DNA of 7,263 nucleotides from the NCBI GenBank assembly GCA_002281005.1, contig NCFD01000053.1, positions 1 through 7,263 on the forward strand. The letters run 5' to 3'. Within the stretch, counting starts at the first letter, position 1, and every line of letters starts with the position of its first letter. This DNA comes from Acidocella sp. 35-58-6. GTDB taxonomy: Bacteria; Pseudomonadota; Alphaproteobacteria; Acetobacterales; Acetobacteraceae. The translations under genes were made by a program, and so were the position numbers. Shown here piece after piece: positions 1 to 3,531 of the stretch. Below the pieces are notes generated by a model, which worked only from the letters and a program-made list of their open reading frames with translations, searched no databases and was not told where the DNA came from.

Positions 1-101
1 CCAATCCGGCTGGCGAAGTTTTCTTCAGGGATTTTGGCAAGCAAATCATCTATTGCGGACAATTGGGCGTGCAGCTTGTTGCGCTCCAATTTAGCAATCA
101 T
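1..101 (-). CDS. Partner protein of the DUF6932 gene, N-terminus only (partial)
   Basis: A reading frame opens with ATG at 101-99 and runs off the left edge after 33 codons without a stop. The visible residues begin MIAKLERNKLHAQLSAIDD and continue through LLAKIPEENF. The pattern is charged and leucine-rich, so an amphipathic helix or short coiled coil is likely. The ATG overlaps the TGA of the preceding gene in an ATGA tetranucleotide, and a strong GGGGAG ribosome site lies 7 bases upstream, inside the preceding gene's last codons. This is classic translational coupling and is the main reason to believe the gene. From memory, proteins starting with a similar Leu/Asp-rich helix ending in an I-P-E motif accompany DUF6932 proteins, but I could not check this. 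No function can be assigned from 33 residues. It could be a binding partner or neutraliser of the upstream protein. Confidence 0.72.
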   Translation of the reverse strand, partial: MIAKLERNKLHAQLSAIDDLLAKIPEENFASRI

Positions 102-748
102 AACGCTTCTCCCCCGCCGCCAGTTGGTGATAACGGCCCTGGAGCGAGCAATGCTAGTGCATCCTGGTCATCCTGACTAACTGTGAGTGGTATCGAGAGC
201 ATGCCTTTCCAAAGATCATTTCTACGGTGCGAAAAAAGACCGAACCAAAATCGAGTTAAGTTGGCTACATCTTCAGAGGAAGAGTCTAAATCAATGTATT
301 GAGTATCGCATTTGAACAGAAGTTTATTTGCCGCAGGAGAAAATACAGTCCCACTTCGTGCGCAAAAATGACTCCAAGCTATTGGGTCTTTGGCGCCGGT
401 CGGCCGCCTAAAAAAAGTAACAATATCAATGTCGTTTGGGTCACGATTTTCGAGTTTCTCAATCTCCTCAAAAATACTTCCGTTCAACCATTGAAAGCCA
501 TCAATGATGCCTAATTGCGCAACATTCTGACGGTATCGTAGAAGACCATGGAAAATTTCGACCCGCTTTTCTGAATATGCAAATCGTTTAATGACCTTGC
601 ACAAGGTCGTCGGATAAGGAGCCATATTTAGCGATAGAGTAGGATCTGTGAGGTATGGAGGAAGCACGCCTGAAATTGTCCATGGTGGAATGTCCCCAAA
701 TGTCGCCAAAGGCCGCAGTGAACCGGGTGTATGTGTTGTGCTACTCAA
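98..748 (-). CDS. DUF6932 family protein, nucleotidyltransferase-like
   Basis: This 216-residue protein has no signal peptide or membrane segment, so it is probably cytoplasmic. Residues 19-31 (DIPPWTISGVLPP) match the usual opening of DUF6932 proteins. Residues 84-113 hold the core: GFQWLNGS (G90, S91), then NDIDIVTFF with D106 and D108. A Gly-Ser pair followed by Asp-x-Asp is the signature of the nucleotidyltransferase (MNT-like) fold. A third acidic residue may lie in YIDLD (151-155). Residues 166-187 (RFWFGLFSHRRNDLWKGMLS) form the conserved C-terminal block, and the last 15 residues are Pro/Gly-rich. The start is TTG at 748, with AAGG at 760-757 eight bases upstream; I found no better in-frame start. 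The gene is richer in A+T than its neighbours, suggesting transfer. The family assignment is from memory; the substrate is unknown, and any toxin or defence role is inference. Confidence 0.78.
   Translation of the reverse strand: MSSTTHTPGSLRPLATFGDIPPWTISGVLPPYLTDPTLSLNMAPYPTTLCKVIKRFAYSEKRVEIFHGLLRYRQNVAQLGIIDGFQWLNGSIFEEIEKLENRDPNDIDIVTFFRRPTGAKDPIAWSHFCARSGTVFSPAANKLLFKCDTQYIDLDSSSEDVANLTRFWFGLFSHRRNDLWKGMLSIPLTVSQDDQDALALLAPGPLSPTGGGGEAL
109..115 (-). promoter_or_regulatory. Strong ribosome binding site for the coupled second gene
   Basis: Read on the minus strand, GGGGGAG lies seven bases before the ATG at 101. It sits within the codons for the Gly-rich tail of the DUF6932 protein. It supports the 33-codon partial gene as real and suggests the second protein may be made at an equal or higher rate than the first. 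Confidence 0.6.
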
Positions 749-764
749 GGTTAGGGCCTTTATG

Positions 765-781
765 GCATTAATGCTTCGAAG
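765..781. promoter_or_regulatory. Two abutting palindromes, possible operator of the DUF6932 operon
   Basis: GCATTAATGC (765-774) is a perfect 10-base palindrome and shares its last base with CTTCGAAG (774-781), a perfect 8-base palindrome. They lie 17 to 33 bases upstream of the TTG start, where a transcription start would be expected if the weak promoter at 781-809 is used. A repressor bound here would block the operon, as in autoregulated two-gene modules. The symmetry is seen directly; binding by any protein is inference. Confidence 0.35.
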
Positions 782-809
782 TTGTATCTTTCTTAATCTT
801 GCAGTGCAA
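781..809 (-). promoter_or_regulatory. Weak sigma-70-like promoter for the DUF6932 operon
   Basis: On the minus strand, TTGCAC (809-804) is separated by 17 bases from TACAAC (786-781). The matches to TTGACA and TATAAT are 3/6 and 4/6, so only the spacing and position argue for it. It would start transcription near 774, leaving a leader of about 25 bases before the TTG codon. Confidence 0.25.
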
Positions 810-834
810 TCTCTTTGCTGACGGCTTAATAAAT

Positions 835-931
835 TTTGTCGGTTCCATTAATAAGTAATTGATTTATTTAGCATAAACTTAGACCAAACGATTTATGCTT
901 TATTAAATTCTTTGATTAAAAGGCCGACAAA
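835..931. repeat. Nested, nearly concentric inverted repeats in AT-rich DNA
   Basis: The outer arms TTTGTCGG (835-842) and CCGACAAA (924-931) are perfect 8-base complements. The inner arms AGCATAAA (870-877) and TTTATGCT (892-899) are also perfect. The two centres differ by only about 1.5 bases, so the stretch behaves as one imperfect 97-base palindrome; the parts between the arms match only partly. It is very AT-rich and holds no gene. It could be a small degenerate mobile element, a cruciform or a protein-binding region. I do not recognise a known family, and no flanking target duplication is evident. Confidence 0.45.
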
Positions 932-950
932 TTGCTGTCTTACGGTTGGG

Positions 951-979
951 GAGGTCCCCGCGTTCGCGGGGATGACGGC
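951..979. repeat. Solitary type I-E CRISPR-like repeat unit
   Basis: A 29-base unit contains the inverted repeat CCCCGCG-TT-CGCGGGG (956-971) followed by ATGA. It aligns without gaps to the general form of type I-E repeats: a short lead, CCCCGCG, a 3-base loop region, GCGGGG, then ATRA and a less conserved end. The end differs from the usual AACCG. No second copy lies one repeat-plus-spacer length (about 61 bases) away on either side, so there is no array here. An AT-rich stretch lies to its left, as a leader would. It may be a decayed remnant, an isolated repeat or simply a chance hairpin. GGGG (948-951) can also pair with CCCC (956-959), giving a competing fold. Confidence 0.4.
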
Positions 980-988
980 TTTAGCAAC

Positions 989-1024
989 AAAAAGCGGCCC
1001 GGAGGTGTCTCTCCGGGCCGCTTT
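989..1024 (-). terminator. Rho-independent terminator of aceA
   Basis: The arms 991-1004 and 1011-1024 are perfect 14-base complements (AAAGCGGCCCGGAG with CTCCGGGCCGCTTT) around a 6-base loop. On the minus strand the hairpin is followed by a run of five T, then GTTG. The plus strand has no T run after it, so it acts on leftward transcription. It begins 19 bases past the aceA stop codon and shields the DUF6932 region from aceA read-through. Confidence 0.9.
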
Positions 1025-1042
1025 GTGTGGCAAAGAACCTGC

Positions 1043-2704
1043 TTAGAACTGGTTCATCGTGTTATGGGCGCCACCGGCTTTTAGGGCGGCTTCGCCGGCG
1101 AAATATTCCTTGTGGTCGTCACCGATGTCGGAGCCTGACATGTTCTGGTGTTTCACGCAGGCGATACCCTGGCGGATTTCCTGGCGCTGCACGTTCAGCA
1201 CATAACCCAGCATGCCAGCCGCACCGAAATATTCGCGGGAGAGATTATCGGTGGAGAGGGCGGCCGTGTGGTAGGTCGGCAGGGTGATCAGGTGATGGAA
1301 GATGCCCGAGCGTTTGGCAGCATCAGCCTGGAAGGTGCGGATGCGGTTGTCAGCTTCGACCGCAAGGTCGGTGCCGTCATAATCAACGCTCATCAGCTTG
1401 GCGCGGTCATAGGCGGAAACGTCCTTACCGTCGGTCTTCCAGGCATCATACACCTGCTGGCGGAAATTCAGGGTCCAGTTGAAGGACGGTGAATTATTGT
1501 AGGCCAGCTTGGCATTCGGCACCACGGCGCGGATACGCTCCATCATCGCGGCGATCTGTTCCACATGCGGCTTCTCGGTTTCGATCCAGAGCAGGTCTGC
1601 ACCGTTTTGAAGCGAGGTGATGGAATCCAGCACGCAACGGTCCTCGCCGGTGCCGGCGCGGAACTGGAACAGGTTGGAGGGCAGCCGCTTCGGACGCAGC
1701 AGCTTGCCGTTGCGGTTCAGCACCACGTCGCCGTTGCGGGCACTCTCCGGGGTGATTTCTTCGCAGTCGAGGAAGGAGTTATACTGGTCGCCCAAATCGC
1801 CAGGGGTGTGGCTGACCGCGATTTGCTTGGTCAGGCCGGCGCCGAGCGAGTCGGTACGGGTGACGACGATGCCGTTTTCCACGCCCAGTTCCATGAAGGC
1901 GTAGCGGCAGGCGCGCACTTTGGCGAGGAAATCCTCGTGCGGCACGGTCACTTTACCGTCCTGGTGGCCGCACTGCTTTTCGTCGGACACCTGGTTTTCA
2001 ATCTGCAAGGCGCAAGCACCGGCTTCGATCATTTTTTTCGCCAGCAGATAGGTGGCTTCGGCATTGCCGAACCCGGCATCGATGTCGGCGATGATGGGGA
2101 CGATGTGGGTCTCGTAGTTATCCACTTTGGCTTGCAGCTCGGCTTCGCGGGCTTTGTCACCGGCGGCGCGGGCGGCGTCGATCTCGCGGAACAGCATGCC
2201 CAGCTCGCGGGCATCGGCCTGGCGCAGGAAGGTGTAAATTTCCTGAATCAAGGCGGGCACCGAGGTTTTCTCGTGCATTGATTGATCCGGCAGCGGGCCG
2301 AACTCGGAGCGCAGCGCCGCAACCATCCAGCCGGAGAGATAAATATATTTGCCCTTGGTGGTGCCAAAATGCTTCTTCACCGAGATCATCTGCTGCTGCG
2401 CGATGAAGCCGTGCCAGGCCCCGAGCGACTGGGTGTAGTTGGCTGAATTGGCGTCATAAGCGGCCATGTCGTTGCGCATGATGGTGGCGGTGAAGCGGGC
2501 GATGTCGAGCCCGGTTTGCAAACGGTTTTGTAAGCGCATGCGCACCACGGCCTCGGCGGAAATACCGTCCCACGTGCCATTCTTGCTGGTGATAAGCTGC
2601 TGCACCTGGGCAACCTGCGCCTGATATGAGCCAGCATGGGAGGTGTTGGAGGTGGTGGAAACGGTGCCCGCCAGACCTTCGGGGGCGAAATTCGCGGTGT
2701 TCAT
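1043..2704 (-). CDS. aceA: Isocitrate lyase
   Basis: This enzyme splits isocitrate into glyoxylate and succinate, the first step of the glyoxylate shunt, which allows growth on acetate or fatty acids. The 553-residue product closely follows the long-type enzyme of Pseudomonas aeruginosa along its length. Visible landmarks are SGW (124-126), the metal-binding stretch ADIDAGFGN with D207 and D209, the catalytic loop EKQCGH with C245, GTGEDRCVLDSITSL, and the end KAGGAHNTMNQF. All key residues are present. The start is ATG at 2704. A GTG at 2764 would extend it, but it has no ribosome site and adds residues that look unlike the family. The chosen start has only a weak GAAAG about nine bases upstream. 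About 24 extra Ser/Thr/Ala-rich residues precede the region aligned with the Pseudomonas protein. It has its own terminator and is probably monocistronic. No malate synthase gene lies in the window. Confidence 0.96.
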   Translation of the reverse strand: MNTANFAPEGLAGTVSTTSNTSHAGSYQAQVAQVQQLITSKNGTWDGISAEAVVRMRLQNRLQTGLDIARFTATIMRNDMAAYDANSANYTQSLGAWHGFIAQQQMISVKKHFGTTKGKYIYLSGWMVAALRSEFGPLPDQSMHEKTSVPALIQEIYTFLRQADARELGMLFREIDAARAAGDKAREAELQAKVDNYETHIVPIIADIDAGFGNAEATYLLAKKMIEAGACALQIENQVSDEKQCGHQDGKVTVPHEDFLAKVRACRYAFMELGVENGIVVTRTDSLGAGLTKQIAVSHTPGDLGDQYNSFLDCEEITPESARNGDVVLNRNGKLLRPKRLPSNLFQFRAGTGEDRCVLDSITSLQNGADLLWIETEKPHVEQIAAMMERIRAVVPNAKLAYNNSPSFNWTLNFRQQVYDAWKTDGKDVSAYDRAKLMSVDYDGTDLAVEADNRIRTFQADAAKRSGIFHHLITLPTYHTAALSTDNLSREYFGAAGMLGYVLNVQRQEIRQGIACVKHQNMSGSDIGDDHKEYFAGEAALKAGGAHNTMNQF

Positions 2705-2836
2705 GTGCTGTGACTTTCGGAGTGAGAACGCTTGAAGTAGCGGATTGTGTGTAATCTGCTGCACCCGCGAAGGGCAGAGTAAAAATCACACAAAAACTCG
2801 AAAGGCGTGGGCGAATTTTCAGTAAAGATTTGCTGA

Positions 2837-2853
2837 ATGTAAAATATGTAAAA
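2837..2853. repeat. Tandem ATGTAAAA direct repeat upstream of aceA
   Basis: ATGTAAAA occurs at 2837-2844 and again at 2846-2853, a 9-base period, about 135-150 bases upstream of the aceA start. On the minus strand each copy contains TTTACA, which could act as a -35 element. The second element is only weakly matched downstream (for example GAAAAT at 2820-2815 with an 18-base gap). It may be part of the aceA promoter or a regulator site; no known consensus was recognised. Confidence 0.25.
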
Positions 2854-2875
2854 ATTCAAGCCAGATATGCGGCTT
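2851..2875 (-). terminator. Weak terminator candidate after the DUF2147 gene
   Basis: On the minus strand AAGCC (2875-2871) pairs with GGCTT (2862-2858) around an 8-base loop, extended by one G-T pair. After three bases comes a run of five T (2855-2851 region). The stem is short, so termination may be inefficient. It overlaps the area where the aceA promoter would lie. Confidence 0.35.
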
Positions 2876-2905
2876 AAACATGGGAAATTTTACAAACTGA
2901 GTAAA

Positions 2906-3382
2906 TCAGCCATTATCGCTGGTGGCGTTGGCGGCCAGATGGCAGTCGGCGAGCGTGCGGCCGGCGAAGGGTGTCCAGGTTTGGGTCTGGCCGAGCAAAG
3001 GCACCACCAAATAGCCATGCAATTCCAGATGGTTGGCAGCATCGAGCTTGATGTTGGCCTGATAGACATTGCCATTGCGCGGGTCGAGCACCGAGCCTTT
3101 CCAGACCGTTTTGCCGCTGGAATCGGTGCTGGGAGCGGTGTTGATGATGGTTTCCCCGCATTGCGGCTGGCCTTGCCAGTTGGTGGGCATCGGGTCGCCC
3201 GGGTGGGCCAGCGCGATGCCGACAATCTGGCCGCATAAATCTGCGCCGCACGGTGAAATTTGCACCACCGCCTGGCCATTGGCGGTAATCCATCGGCCAA
3301 TTGGGGCTTGGTTGGGGGTAGCCGCGGTGGCCATAAGCGGGGCCAGCAGCCAAAGCGAGGCGATCAGCAGGCGGGTGGTCAA
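2906..3382 (-). CDS. Exported DUF2147 domain protein
   Basis: This 158-residue protein has an N-terminal signal peptide: MTTR, then a hydrophobic stretch (residues 5-18), with likely cleavage around ATA|A at 18-22. The mature part carries the DUF2147 pattern: IGRWITANGQAVVQISPCGADLCGQI at 28-53 (C45 and C50), a central QPQCGE (C75), VWKGSVLDPRNGNVYQA (93-109), and LHGYLVVPLLGQTQTW (121-136). DUF2147 proteins are small, secreted, probably beta-rich proteins of unknown function; a periplasmic location is inferred from the signal. Four cysteines (45, 50, 75, 147) could form disulfides. The start is TTG, supported by AGAGGA six bases upstream; no in-frame ATG fits the signal peptide. It lies between the helicase and aceA on the same strand, but gaps of 149 and 201 bases suggest separate transcription. 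Confidence 0.9.
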   Translation of the reverse strand: MTTRLLIASLWLLAPLMATAATPNQAPIGRWITANGQAVVQISPCGADLCGQIVGIALAHPGDPMPTNWQGQPQCGETIINTAPSTDSSGKTVWKGSVLDPRNGNVYQANIKLDAANHLELHGYLVVPLLGQTQTWTPFAGRTLADCHLAANATSDNG

Positions 3383-3432
3383 GGCAAGTCCTCTCGAAAT
3401 TTACGCTGTATTCAGATGAGACTCCGATGGCG

Positions 3433-3446
3433 GTAACAGAAGTTAC
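3433..3446. promoter_or_regulatory. Inverted repeat upstream of the DUF2147 gene
   Basis: GTAAC (3433-3437) and GTTAC (3442-3446) are perfect complements around AGAA, about 50 bases upstream of the TTG start. Position and symmetry would suit an operator or a promoter-proximal regulator site. No known consensus was recognised and no convincing -35/-10 pair was found beside it. Confidence 0.22.
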
Positions 3447-3500
3447 GCGCCGCACATAGGTTTTATGCGCTTGGGTGGGTTGAATTAGGCGGGCTGTGGC

Positions 3501-3525
3501 AAAAGGCGCACGGTTTGGTCGCCTT
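3501..3525 (-). terminator. Terminator candidate after the helicase gene
   Basis: On the minus strand AAGGCG (3525-3520) pairs with CGCCTT (3508-3503) around an 11-base loop, and the stem runs into four T in total (3504-3501). It starts seven bases past the helicase stop. The stem is short and the T run brief, so it may be weak. Confidence 0.45.
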
Positions 3526-3531
3526 AAGCGG

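Noticed and set aside
299..514. Plus-strand 71-codon frame inside the DUF6932 gene
   Set aside because: It lies antisense to the conserved GS...DxD core and has no convincing ribosome site or family resemblance.
956..971. Hairpin as a rho-independent terminator
   Set aside because: No T run follows on either strand; the next hairpin at 991-1024 is the real terminator.
951..979. Calling a CRISPR array
   Set aside because: Only one repeat-like unit is present; no second copy or spacer pattern was found on either side and no cas gene is visible.
1565..2281. Long plus-strand reading frame (238 codons) opposite aceA
   Set aside because: It is antisense to a clearly conserved isocitrate lyase; its low-complexity Val/Gly/His-rich translation matches no family and is explained by codon bias of the GC-rich gene.
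2705..2764. GTG-started extension of isocitrate lyase
   Set aside because: It adds 20 residues without family support and no ribosome site precedes the GTG.
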